64,000 nucleotides of DNA. It comes from Winogradskya humida. GTDB taxonomy: Bacteria; Actinomycetota; Actinomycetes; Mycobacteriales; Micromonosporaceae. The notes under the pieces were generated by a model, which had not been told where the DNA came from, made no database searches, and saw only the letters and a program-made list of their open reading frames with translations. Position numbers and translations under genes: made by a program. This document shows positions 15,592 through 23,601 of the stretch, in pieces. Location: assembly GCF_016862215.1 (NCBI RefSeq), contig NZ_BOMN01000115.1, positions 95,411 to 159,410 on the forward strand. Direction: 5' to 3'. The first letter of the stretch is position 1. Each line of letters begins with the position of its first letter.

Positions 15592-16765
15592 CCATCGGCG
15601 CACCCACCACGAGTCCCGTTTCCCGCGCCGCGGTGACGGCTTCCTGCAGCACGACGCGTTCCGGCCGGCCCTGCGACCGGGCGAGGGCGGCGACGTCCTC
15701 GAACTCCGGCATGACCTGGACCAGCACTCCGTCGCGGTGGCCGATCTTCACGGTGATCTGGCCGGTGCCGACCTTGACCGGTACGAACGCTCGGTCCAGT
15801 GCGGTCTTGTCGCGCGGGCTGCGCCGGACGCCGAGGGTGCTCGTGTCGCGGAAGATGCGGTCGGTCAGCGGGTCGGCGAGCGTGGGTGGGCAGAGGACGC
15901 TGAGGGTGTGGGCCGGGCGGCCCTTTTTCATCAGGATCGGGACCAGCCAGGCGTCCGACGCGCCGAGGTCGAGCAGCCCGGCCAGCACCCCCGGCCACAG
16001 TCGTGGATCCAGGTCGTCGATGTTGGCTTCGAGGAGCATCGCCGGTTCTGCGAGCGATGAAGCGATCGGTGAAGAGCGGGTGCCGATCAGGACGCGGACG
16101 ACGTTCGCCCGCCCGGCAGGGTCCCGGCCGCCCGCGCCGACCCCGACAAGATCCAGCGTCAGCGGCGGCAGAGGTTCGCACACGCCGGCCCATGTTCGCA
16201 GCAGCGCCATCCCTGTCGGCGTCGCGAGCTCTCCATCACCACCAGCCAGGACCTGCCAGCCCTTGGCGAGTTCCGTGACCGCGGGCGCGGGAACGGGCAA
16301 CACCCCATGACGGGTACGCACACTGCCCGACCCGACCGCCACAGGCCCTGCCGACACGCTCGTGATCCCCAGGTCCTCCAGCGCCGCACAGCACCCGACC
16401 ACGTCCGCGATCGCGTCCAGCGCCCCGACCTCATGAAAGTGCACCTCCGCAACGTCGACGCCGTGCACGCGCGCTTCCGCCTCGGCCAGCCGCTCGAACA
16501 CCGCGTGCGCCGTCCCCGTCACCAGAGTGCGGATCTCCCGCCAGGTCCGCGCCGGTGGCTGGTCGTCAAGAGCGGAGACGTCGGCCTTCCAAGCGCGCAG
16601 CCCGCCACGCCGGACCTCCCGCTCGCTGATCCGCACAGCCCCGCCGGCCACCGCGTCGACCGCCTCCTGCACCACGCTCAACCGGGCACCCGCGTCGAGC
16701 AACGCCCCGAGCAGCATGTCCCCAGCGACCCCCGCCGACGCGTCGATCCAGGCGTGCCGACTCAT
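15560..16765 (-). CDS. larC: Nickel-pincer cofactor biosynthesis protein LarC
   Basis: LarC is the CTP-dependent cyclometallase that inserts nickel into the dithiolated pincer precursor. This 401-residue protein begins HAWIDASAGVAGDMLLGALLDAG and contains HGVDVAEVHFHEVGALDAIADVVG, PVPAPAV, TPTGMALL and the later EANIDDLDPRLWPGVLAGLLDLGASDAWLVPI and KKGRPAHTL segments. Both LarC halves are in one frame, without the programmed frameshift known from Lactobacillus. It is the third gene of larE-larB-larC. The 52-base gap to larB holds the perfect palindrome TCCGCGGCCGCGGA (16789-16802), which may attenuate larC expression. Confidence 0.93.
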   Translation of the reverse strand: MSRHAWIDASAGVAGDMLLGALLDAGARLSVVQEAVDAVAGGAVRISEREVRRGGLRAWKADVSALDDQPPARTWREIRTLVTGTAHAVFERLAEAEARVHGVDVAEVHFHEVGALDAIADVVGCCAALEDLGITSVSAGPVAVGSGSVRTRHGVLPVPAPAVTELAKGWQVLAGGDGELATPTGMALLRTWAGVCEPLPPLTLDLVGVGAGGRDPAGRANVVRVLIGTRSSPIASSLAEPAMLLEANIDDLDPRLWPGVLAGLLDLGASDAWLVPILMKKGRPAHTLSVLCPPTLADPLTDRIFRDTSTLGVRRSPRDKTALDRAFVPVKVGTGQITVKIGHRDGVLVQVMPEFEDVAALARSQGRPERVVLQEAVTAARETGLVVGAPMVSVWAGRAER

Positions 16766-16817
16766 GCCGCCCCCATGACGCGAGAAGATCCGCGGCCGCG
16801 GAGCGAGAGTGCGCGTC

Positions 16818-17486
16818 TCATGCCGGCATCGGGGCGGCGATCTGGGCGGCGAGGTGGCCCGCGCCGTAGCCGTTGTCGATGTTGACCACGGCTACGCCGG
16901 GTGCGCACGCGTTGAGCATGGTCAGCAGCGGTGCGAGCCCCTCGAACGCGGCGCCGTACCCCACCGACGTCGGCACGGCGACCACGGGAGCGGCGATCAA
17001 CCCGGCCACCACCCCCGGCAGCGCGCCGTCCATGCCGGCGACCACGACGACGACCCGGGCGCGGCGCATGGGTTCCACGTACGACAGCACCCGGTGCAGC
17101 CCCGCCACACCGACATCCACCACGAGGTCGGTGGCGCGGCCGAGGTACCGGGCGGTCAGCGCCGCCTCCCACGCCACCGGCAGGTCGGAGGTGCCCGCAG
17201 CGACGACCATGACCGTCCCGCCGGTCGGCTTCGGTTCGTCGGCCGGCCACGCGAGGATTCCCGCCATCGAGTCGTGGAAAGCGTCCGGCAGCACCCCCAG
17301 CACCGCCGCGGCATGCTCCGGCCCCGCCCGAGTGAACAGGGCCACGGCGTCAGCCCGGTCCCGCAGAGCCTCGGCGATCCCCGCCACCTGCTCCGGCGTC
17401 TTCCCGGCGCAGTAGACGGCCTCCGGATAGCCTCGCCGCTGCACACGATCAAAATCCAGCTTTGCGTACGCCCCCAGCTCACTCAC
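16818..17486 (-). CDS. larB: Nickel-pincer cofactor biosynthesis protein LarB
   Basis: LarB carboxylates and hydrolyses nicotinic acid adenine dinucleotide to give the pyridine dicarboxylate mononucleotide from which the pincer is built. The 222-residue protein has a short N-terminal domain (AKLDFDRVQRRGYPEAVYCAGKTPEQ) and a PurE-like domain with VVAAGTSDLPVAWEA, VDVGVAGLHR, VVVVAGMDGALPGVVAGLIAAPVVAVPTSVGYG and a terminal NIDNGYGAGHLAA. All family blocks are present. It starts eight bases inside the end of larE, so the two are translationally coupled. Confidence 0.93.
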   Translation of the reverse strand: MSELGAYAKLDFDRVQRRGYPEAVYCAGKTPEQVAGIAEALRDRADAVALFTRAGPEHAAAVLGVLPDAFHDSMAGILAWPADEPKPTGGTVMVVAAGTSDLPVAWEAALTARYLGRATDLVVDVGVAGLHRVLSYVEPMRRARVVVVVAGMDGALPGVVAGLIAAPVVAVPTSVGYGAAFEGLAPLLTMLNACAPGVAVVNIDNGYGAGHLAAQIAAPMPA

Positions 17487-18333
17487 CGACGACCGGGCCC
17501 GAGATCGCCGCGTGGGTGAAGGCGCCGGACTGGATGCCGCCCAGGTCGAGCGTGACGAACCGGAAACCCGCCCCCGTCACCGCCGCGTGGATCTGCGAGC
17601 GCAGCGGATCGGCGACCGCCCGCACCACGTCGGCGGCGGGTAACTCGAGGCGGGCGATGTCGCCGTGGTGGCGTACCCGTAGGTCCTGGAATCCGAGCCG
17701 GCGCAGGGCAGCCTCGGCCTCCTCCACCTGGCTGAGCTTGAGCGGGCTGACGATGGAGAAGTGCGGGATCCGGGAGGCGAGGCAGGGTGCCGCGGGCTTG
17801 TCGGCGCAGGGCAGGGCGAATACGCGCGCGATCCGGCGCACGGCGGCCTTGTCGAGCCCGGCGGCGACCAGCGGGGTCAGCACCCGGTGGGCGACCGCGG
17901 CCCGGGCCCCCGGGCGGTCGTTCCGGCGTACGTCATCGGTGTTCTCGCCGTAGGCGATCGCGTCCAGTCCGTGCGCGACCACCACCTTGTCGCCGATCCT
18001 GGTGAACAGCTCGTCCTTGCAGTGGAAGCAGCGGTCCGGGCCGTTCGCCTGGTACGCGGGACGGTCACCCTCGTAGGTCCGGATTTCGGTGACGGCGACC
18101 CCGATGTGCCGGGCGACCGCGTGGGCCGCTGCTCGTTCGTCGGCGGCGAGGCTCGGGGAGACGCCCAGGATCGCGATGACACGGTCGGGGCCGAGGGCGC
18201 GGGCGGCCAGGGCGAGCAGCACCGAGGAGTCGACGCCGCCGGAGAACGCCACGCCGAGCCGGGTGACGCCGGCCAGCCGGCGTTCGATGTCGGCGATGGC
18301 CCGCCCTGCCTCGTCCTGCTCGAAGGGGTTCAT
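17479..18333 (-). CDS. larE: Nickel-pincer cofactor sulfur transferase LarE
   Basis: LarE adenylates the pyridine dicarboxylate and installs the two thio groups of the nickel pincer. This 284-residue protein has the PP-loop SGGVDSS at 31-37, the CFHCK motif (Cys102, Cys105), and PCADKPAAPCLASRI with Cys176 and Cys184. Cys184 aligns with the sacrificial cysteine of the Lactobacillus enzyme (DKPxxxCLxxR). The extra Cys176 means that an iron-sulfur-bound sulfur donor, as in some LarE proteins, is also possible. The start at 18333 lies four bases after the LacI-family gene and 31 bases after the operator. Confidence 0.93.
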   Translation of the reverse strand: MNPFEQDEAGRAIADIERRLAGVTRLGVAFSGGVDSSVLLALAARALGPDRVIAILGVSPSLAADERAAAHAVARHIGVAVTEIRTYEGDRPAYQANGPDRCFHCKDELFTRIGDKVVVAHGLDAIAYGENTDDVRRNDRPGARAAVAHRVLTPLVAAGLDKAAVRRIARVFALPCADKPAAPCLASRIPHFSIVSPLKLSQVEEAEAALRRLGFQDLRVRHHGDIARLELPAADVVRAVADPLRSQIHAAVTGAGFRFVTLDLGGIQSGAFTHAAISGPVVGE

Positions 18334-18337
18334 CACG

Positions 18338-19378
18338 TCATTGCACGCCGCGGGCCCCGGCGGATGGCAAGTGGTTGCCAGATGTTGCGCGGGCGGTGGA
18401 CCGGCGGGGGACGAGGCGGACCGGGAGGACCAGGGGGGCGCCGCTGGTGTGGGCACCCTGGGCGATCGCGATGCAGTTCTGCACGCCGGTGAAGCCCATC
18501 CGGTAGAGCGGGGAGGCGATCGTGGTCAGCGCCGGTTCGACGAGTTCGTCGAACATGATGTTGTCGAAGCCGACGACGCTGATCTGGGCGGGGACGCTCA
18601 GGCCCAGTTTGCCGAGGCCTTTCATGACACCGATGGCCAGGGGATCGTTGTACGCGAGCAGCGCCGTCGCCCCGGTGCGGGTGACCCGGCGGGCCGCGCT
18701 GAGACCGGCGAGGACCGTCGGCTCGTACGGGCCGATGCGCCGGACGTCCAGCTCGAGGCCGGCTGTGGTCTCCTGTAACGCTCGCCAGCGCATGCCGTCG
18801 GACCAGCTGGTCTCGGGGCCTGCCACGTAGAGGATGCGGCGGTGGCCCAGGGCGGCGAGGTGTTCCGTGGCGAGGCGTACGCCGCGGTGGATGTCGGTCA
18901 CGACGCAGCTGGCCTCGGGGATGATCCGGTTGAGCAGGACGACCGGCTTCTGTTTCGCCACCATGCGCAGCGCGGAGTCCGTCATCCGGGAGCTGGCGAT
19001 GACGAGCCCGTCCACATGGCCCAGCTCGCGTTCGATCGAGGAGCGTTCGACCTCGGGCGACTCGTTGGTGTGGGTGAGGATCAGGTGGTAATCGGCTTCG
19101 CGGGCGGCCTGGTAAGCGCCCTTGATGATGTCGCCGTAGAACGGGTTGGTGACGTCCGCGATCACCAGGCCGACGGCCCTGTGGGCGATGCGGCCCGCGG
19201 GCTGGGTGTCGCCGGCGCGGCTCGGGCGGTAACCGATCAGCTCCGCGGCCCGGAAGATGCGCTGGGCGGTCTCGGCGTTGACCCGGCCGGGGCGCGCGTA
19301 GGCCCGCGAGACGGTGGACGCGGCGACGCTCGCCTCCCGCGCGACGTCGTAGATGGTGGGCCGCGGGGGAGTCGTCAT
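18338..19378 (-). CDS. LacI-family transcriptional regulator
   Basis: The 346-residue repressor has the N-terminal HTH TIYDVAREASVAASTVSRAY and hinge ETAQRIFRAAELIGYRPS, then a periplasmic-binding-protein-like sensor (VGLVIADVTNPFYGDIIKGAY, ISVVGFDNIMFDELVEPALTTI). It heads the unit LacI-larE-larB-larC. The palindrome TGGCAAGTGGTTGCCA lies inside its 3' coding end, and a copy with the same core lies upstream of uxaC. The simplest reading is that it controls both uronate catabolism and nickel-pincer synthesis. The inducer is likely a uronate or aldonate, which is inference. Confidence 0.9.
   Translation of the reverse strand: MTTPPRPTIYDVAREASVAASTVSRAYARPGRVNAETAQRIFRAAELIGYRPSRAGDTQPAGRIAHRAVGLVIADVTNPFYGDIIKGAYQAAREADYHLILTHTNESPEVERSSIERELGHVDGLVIASSRMTDSALRMVAKQKPVVLLNRIIPEASCVVTDIHRGVRLATEHLAALGHRRILYVAGPETSWSDGMRWRALQETTAGLELDVRRIGPYEPTVLAGLSAARRVTRTGATALLAYNDPLAIGVMKGLGKLGLSVPAQISVVGFDNIMFDELVEPALTTIASPLYRMGFTGVQNCIAIAQGAHTSGAPLVLPVRLVPRRSTARATSGNHLPSAGARGVQ
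18365..18380. promoter_or_regulatory. Palindromic operator upstream of larE
   Basis: TGGCAAGTGGTTGCCA is a perfect 6-bp inverted repeat around four bases, 31 bases before the larE start and inside the LacI gene's last codons. The central 14 bases equal, in reverse complement, the site at 9681-9694 before uxaC. A promoter for larEBC embedded in the regulator gene is implied; no clear -10/-35 pair could be fixed. Confidence 0.65.
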
Positions 19379-19447
19379 GGCGGATCTCCGATCGGGCCCG
19401 CCGGGCCTGTCCGCGGTGGGGGCGGGAAGGTCCGGCGGGCCACAGCG

Positions 19448-20275
19448 TCAGCAGGCGTCGTACACGTACGTGCTGCTGCCGGGGGCGGTGACCGCCACGT
19501 CCCGGCGTACGACCGAGATTGTCGCCCCGACCGCACTGCAGGCCTTGGTGAAGGCCGACTTGGTGTATTCGATGTCGATGACGTGGGTGCCGTACACGTC
19601 GGTGTAGCCGTCACATTCGGTGTAGCGGCCGCACTCCTCGGCGATGGCGAAGTCGAGCCCGGCGGACTTGCCCGCCGTACCCAGATCGGTGGTGTTCTTC
19701 TGCCCGATCGCCAGGCTCTTGGCGTGCGCCCGGGTCGCGAGCAGCTGCAGGTAGGAGACGGCGCCGGCCTTGGTCAGCAGGCCCTCGGAGCGGTCGTACG
19801 AGTCGATGTTGTCGGGCTCGATCGCCTTGAACCCGGCGGTCGCGCAGCCGTCGATCCAGCCGCCGACGACCCCGGTCAGCGCGGTCCGCTTGGCGGCGGT
19901 GGACGTGTCGAGCAGGATCTCGTTCCAGTCGCCGTCCACGACGTACTCACCGCTGGAATCCTTGAGCAGCAGGTCGTCGTGGTTCTGCTGCCACCAGGTG
20001 ACCTCGTCGGGCTGCACCTGGAACGCGTTGACGTAACAGATGTTGTAGATCCCGGCTGCCGGCGTGGCCTTGCGGTCCCGGCTGACCACCGTCACCCCCG
20101 AGGGCGGGGTGTACGCCGCGCCGATCTGGTAGTCGAACTTGGCGTTGACCGGAGGCAGCGTGACCGCCGCCGCGGTGACCGCCGCGTCCGATGAGGAGGC
20201 GAGTGCCACGCCTCCGGCCAGGGCGGCGGATACCGCTACGGCGCTGATGACGAACTTTCTCGTGCGGAATGCCAT
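19448..20275 (-). CDS. Secreted GH114-family glycoside hydrolase
   Basis: The 275-residue protein has a signal peptide (MAFRTRKFVISAVAVSAALAG) and one TIM-barrel domain of the GH114 type (endo-alpha-1,4-polygalactosaminidase-like). Visible blocks are FDYQIGAAYTPPSGV, ICYVNAFQVQ and DWNEILLDT. GFKAIEPDNIDSY provides the likely acidic catalytic pair, and LAIGQKNTTDL and EECGRYTECDGY follow. Cysteines at several positions suggest disulfides. Family members act on galactosaminogalactan or related polymers; the exact substrate is open. It is the third of a run of secreted hydrolases on this strand. Confidence 0.82.
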   Translation of the reverse strand: MAFRTRKFVISAVAVSAALAGGVALASSSDAAVTAAAVTLPPVNAKFDYQIGAAYTPPSGVTVVSRDRKATPAAGIYNICYVNAFQVQPDEVTWWQQNHDDLLLKDSSGEYVVDGDWNEILLDTSTAAKRTALTGVVGGWIDGCATAGFKAIEPDNIDSYDRSEGLLTKAGAVSYLQLLATRAHAKSLAIGQKNTTDLGTAGKSAGLDFAIAEECGRYTECDGYTDVYGTHVIDIEYTKSAFTKACSAVGATISVVRRDVAVTAPGSSTYVYDAC

Positions 20276-20312
20276 GTTGGTTCTCCATGGTCTCAACGGT
20301 CTGCCCCGCCTC

Positions 20313-20336
20313 GGAGAAAGGCCGCGGCCGTTCTCC
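20313..20336. terminator. Near-perfect 24-bp palindrome between GH6 and GH114 genes
   Basis: GGAGAA, one unpaired base, GGCCGCGGCC, one unpaired base, then TTCTCC form a long hairpin 70 bases after the GH6 stop and 38 bases before the GH114 start. It may end GH6/GH9 transcription, or act as an operator for GH114. Confidence 0.55.
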
Positions 20337-20404
20337 TGGCGATCCGATGCCGGGCTGGTGATACCGGCTGGGTTCGACCGCATTCATCGACAAACTAACA
20401 TATA

Positions 20405-21370
20405 TTAGGCGCCGGTAATGAGGCGCTGCGCGAGGTTCGGGTCGAAGGTGCCCGCCGGGGTGCTCGGTGCGATGCCGCAGGTGCCGTCGGAGTTGCCGGG
20501 GTTCTTGATCCAGAGTTCGAGCGCGGCGGGGTCGGCCGTCGACCGCCTGCCGATGCGGGGGCCGGCGGGGTTGCACCACTCGCCGTTGTAGCCGTCGCCG
20601 TTGCGGCTGGTGTCGACGAGATACCCGGCGGAGGTGCCCAGCGCTGCCTTGATCTTGGCGGCGTAGTCCTTGGAGCGGGTGGTGTTCACGAAGTTGGAGA
20701 CGTTGACGGAGAAGCCGCGTACCCGGGTCACGCCGGAGGCCTTGAGCCGCGCGGCCATCGTCGCGGGCACACCCCAGTTCGCGTTGCCCGCGTCGAGGTA
20801 GGCCCACGTGTTCGGGGCCTTCTCGGCGAACATCCGCGTGGCGAAGTTCAGCAGGGTTGTACGGGTGGCTATCTGTGCTGCGGTCATGCACTCGAAGTCG
20901 CCGAGCGAGTCCGGCTCGAGGACGACGATCGCCGGGCTGCTGCCGATCGCCGCCGCGAAGGTCGAGATCCACGTCTGGTACGCCGCCACCGTGGCCGCAC
21001 CGCCCGCGGACTCGGCACCGCACGCGTCACGGCCGGGCAGGTTGTAGGCCACGAGCACGGGCAGCTTGTTGCCCGCCGACCTCGCGGTGCCGGTGTACTT
21101 CGCGACGGCCGCGCCGATGTCGGGGTCGCTGGTGCCGGTGAACCAGTGGGCCATCGGCTGGGTCGCGATGTTCGCCCTGATCGTGGCCGCGCGGCCGTCC
21201 GTGGGATGTGCTGTCACCCACTTCATGGCGGGGAGCTTCGGATCAGCGAAGCCGCCGGTGGTCTGCGCGAGCGGGGATGCCGTTGCCGCGTCCGCCGACA
21301 GCAGCGGTACGGCAGCGACGCAAGCGGCCGCCACGGCGGCTACCAGCGACACGGTGATCGATTTACGCAT
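20405..21370 (-). CDS. Secreted GH6 cellulase
   Basis: This 321-residue GH6 enzyme hydrolyses beta-1,4-glucan outside the cell. A signal peptide (MRKSITVSLVAAVAAACVAA) is followed by a single catalytic domain. KLPVLVAYNLPGRDACGAESAGGA holds the first catalytic-loop Asp, IVVLEPDSLGD the second Asp and YLDAGNANWGVPATMA the sugar-binding strand. VDTSRNGDGYNGEWCNPAGPRIG and LELWIKNPGNSDGTCG close the barrel with conserved Cys. No carbohydrate-binding module is present. It begins eight bases inside the end of the GH9 gene. A second GH6 gene lies 3.4 kb away on the other strand. Confidence 0.93.
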   Translation of the reverse strand: MRKSITVSLVAAVAAACVAAVPLLSADAATASPLAQTTGGFADPKLPAMKWVTAHPTDGRAATIRANIATQPMAHWFTGTSDPDIGAAVAKYTGTARSAGNKLPVLVAYNLPGRDACGAESAGGAATVAAYQTWISTFAAAIGSSPAIVVLEPDSLGDFECMTAAQIATRTTLLNFATRMFAEKAPNTWAYLDAGNANWGVPATMAARLKASGVTRVRGFSVNVSNFVNTTRSKDYAAKIKAALGTSAGYLVDTSRNGDGYNGEWCNPAGPRIGRRSTADPAALELWIKNPGNSDGTCGIAPSTPAGTFDPNLAQRLITGA

Positions 21371-23525
21371 CGGGGGAATCTTTCAGGTAGGCGGAGACCC
21401 AGGACAGAGCCGAGTTCCAGTTGATGGTCAGTTCGTTGGTGGCGTACGAGTTGATGTCGTCGAGGTAGCAGAACTGGGGAAGGCATCCGGCGAGCCGGCG
21501 CGCGGAGAGGGGATCCTGCAGCCCGGAATTCGGGCCGCCGGCGAGGGTTCCGGCGGGCGGGTTCGGCAGGCGGGGGTCGAGCTGGTGGGCGTACATGCGG
21601 CTCTGCTGGTTCTTGGCGTAGACCGTGCCGTAACCGGTGACGTAGGAGATGTTCAGGGCGTTGCGGCCGAAGAGGAAGTCCACGCCGGTGAGCGCGGCGT
21701 CGTGGTAGCGGCGGGCGCCGGTGAGCTCCGCGGCGGTGGCCAGCACGACGATGTTGTTGAGGATGTTGCCGTTCGAGCCCCACGCCCATTTGCCGCTCGC
21801 GGGTGCGTAGGGCTGGCCGTAGGGCTGCTTGCGCTGCAGGGCGATGAGGCGTTCGGCGGCGGCGATCACGGAGAGCGTCGCGAGGGGGTCGTGGGCCTCG
21901 GTCGCCAGGTCGAGTCTGCCGAGCGCTGCCACCGAGCCCCAGTAGAAGCCGTCGGGGTCAAAAGTGCCGGGGCGCGGGGGCGGGGGTGGTCGCCGGGTGG
22001 TGATCGAGAGTTCGGCGGCGGCCCAGTAGAACTCGTCGGTGACGTCGGTGTCCGCGTACGCGCCGCCGCCTGAGGTGTCCGCGGCCGGTGCGTAGAGGGC
22101 GGGGTTGGCTTTTGCCGCTGTGTAGGCGATCTCGGCGGCGTTGAGGAGGCGGGCGGCGTACGCGGGATCGCTCTTTCGGAAGACCCGGGCCCCCTGCGCG
22201 GCGGCAGCGGCCAGGTTGAGGGTCGCCGCCGTGGACGGACGGTGCAGGGCCCGGGGTTTCGCGTCGGCCGCCGGGTCCAGGGGGAGTCCGGTCCAGCTCG
22301 TGTCGGTGATTTTGTGGTACGCCATCCCTGCCAGGGGTTGCCCGTCCGGCACCTGCATCGTGAGCAGGAAGTCGAGCTCCCAGCGGATCTCGTCGCGCAG
22401 CGCCGGGGCGTTGTTGCCGTGCTCCACCTCGGACAGCAGCTGGGCGACGGCGATCCCGCCGTTCACGACGTACTTGCCGTGGTCAGCGGCGTCGTACCAG
22501 CCGCCTGTCACGTCCCGGGTGTAGCCCGCCGGGCAGGTCCAGTTGTCCGCGAACGCCGCCGGTGGCAGGCAGGGCACCGCCGTGTCGCCCTGGTTGGGGG
22601 CGATGCCGATGTGGCCCGCGGCCCGGCCGTATCCGGGGGCGACCGAGTCGAGGATCGGCGTCCCGCTGCGCTGCGTGTAGAACAGCGTCTTGCTGTCGCG
22701 GGCCAGCTCGTCGTAGATGCCGGCGCGGATCGGGAACGGATAGCTGGTGGCGCCGTCGGCGCTGATCCGATAGTCGTCGCTTTCTCCATGAAAGCTGGTG
22801 AAATCGAGGGTCTGCACGTTCTGCCCGGAGGTCGGGTCGACACCGCGTGGTGTGGTGCGGCCGGTTCGGACGACGCGGCCGGCGGCGTCGGTGAGCTGCC
22901 AGGGCAGGGGGCCGGTCGCGTCGGTGACGAGGGTCGCGCCCTTCGGGCCGCCCGGCAGATAGCCGACCTGGTTGACGCGCATCCGGGGGCCGGTGTCCGG
23001 AACGTACGGCGGGAGCGGCTCGCCACCCGTGAGGCTGACGTCGTCGATGCAGAACGTCGTCTGCGCCTGCCCGCCGAACTGGAACCCCAGCTGCCCGTCG
23101 AGGAACTCACCCTTCCCGGTCCCGGTCAGCGTGTACGTCGTCAGCGTGCCCGGCACGGTGATGCTCGACGCCAGCACGGTCGAGTACGCGGGCGAGTTCT
23201 GCTGGAAAACCACGGTCACCGGGATCGGTACGGTCGTCCGCGCCGAGAACGTGAGCGTGTAGCCGACGCCGTTCTGGATGCGCAGGAACGGCAGCGCGAG
23301 CATGGAGTCCCACGGATTTATCGTGCCGGTCCCGGTGTCCACGCACGCCTGCCCGTCGACGGCGCGCAGCTTCCCGGAGGCGCCACCGTACGCGACCCAC
23401 GGCGTGGTCGCCGTATCGAACGTGCCGTTGGTGACCTGGTCGTACGGTGCGGCGGCGTCGTGCGGTGCGGCGGCTTCGTACGGTGCGGCGGCCAGGGTCA
23501 GGCTCAGCAGGACGACTCGAAGCAT
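21363..23525 (-). CDS. Secreted GH9 endoglucanase with CBM4/9 and Ig-like domain
   Basis: The 720-residue enzyme has a short signal (MLRVVLLSLTLAAAP). A CBM4/9-type carbohydrate-binding domain (about 28-165, from VTNGTFDTATTPWVAYG to FCIDDVSLTGG) is followed by a CelD-type Ig-like domain (about 180-265, MRVNQVGYLPGGPKGATLVT) and the GH9 alpha-barrel. The catalytic DAAD of TGGWYDAADHGKYVVNGG and the C-terminal NELTINWNSALSWV Glu are both present. This is the standard architecture of actinobacterial theme-C GH9 cellulases. The N-terminus carries three AAPY/AAPH repeats. The GH6 gene overlaps its end by eight bases, so they form an operon. Confidence 0.93.
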   Translation of the reverse strand: MLRVVLLSLTLAAAPYEAAAPHDAAAPYDQVTNGTFDTATTPWVAYGGASGKLRAVDGQACVDTGTGTINPWDSMLALPFLRIQNGVGYTLTFSARTTVPIPVTVVFQQNSPAYSTVLASSITVPGTLTTYTLTGTGKGEFLDGQLGFQFGGQAQTTFCIDDVSLTGGEPLPPYVPDTGPRMRVNQVGYLPGGPKGATLVTDATGPLPWQLTDAAGRVVRTGRTTPRGVDPTSGQNVQTLDFTSFHGESDDYRISADGATSYPFPIRAGIYDELARDSKTLFYTQRSGTPILDSVAPGYGRAAGHIGIAPNQGDTAVPCLPPAAFADNWTCPAGYTRDVTGGWYDAADHGKYVVNGGIAVAQLLSEVEHGNNAPALRDEIRWELDFLLTMQVPDGQPLAGMAYHKITDTSWTGLPLDPAADAKPRALHRPSTAATLNLAAAAAQGARVFRKSDPAYAARLLNAAEIAYTAAKANPALYAPAADTSGGGAYADTDVTDEFYWAAAELSITTRRPPPPPRPGTFDPDGFYWGSVAALGRLDLATEAHDPLATLSVIAAAERLIALQRKQPYGQPYAPASGKWAWGSNGNILNNIVVLATAAELTGARRYHDAALTGVDFLFGRNALNISYVTGYGTVYAKNQQSRMYAHQLDPRLPNPPAGTLAGGPNSGLQDPLSARRLAGCLPQFCYLDDINSYATNELTINWNSALSWVSAYLKDSPDA

Positions 23526-23527
23526 GC

Positions 23528-23541
23528 CCTTTTAGTAAAGG
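23528..23541. promoter_or_regulatory. Small palindrome at the GH9 start
   Basis: CCTTTTAGTAAAGG, a 5-bp inverted repeat around TAGT, lies two bases upstream of the GH9 start codon, over the expected ribosome-binding region. It could be an operator or a translation-blocking hairpin. Confidence 0.4.
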
Positions 23542-23586
23542 AACCTTGCCACTGAGCGCTACGACCTGATCGCCCCCGATCCGAAA

Positions 23587-23601
23587 CGATCAGAAGTGAT
23601 C
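23587..23601. promoter_or_regulatory. GATC-N6-GATC motif upstream of GH9
   Basis: CGATCAGAAGTGATC lies 62 bases upstream of the GH9 start at the end of the regulator gene. A similar TGATCCGATCTGATC is at 24656-24670 in the divergent regulator/GH6 region. These may be sites of the DeoR-type regulator. Confidence 0.3.

Noticed and set aside
23545..23562. CebR-like cellulase operator (TGAGCGCTA) before GH9
   Set aside because: Only the central GAGCGCT is present and the outer arms of the known TGGGAGCGCTCCCA box are missing.
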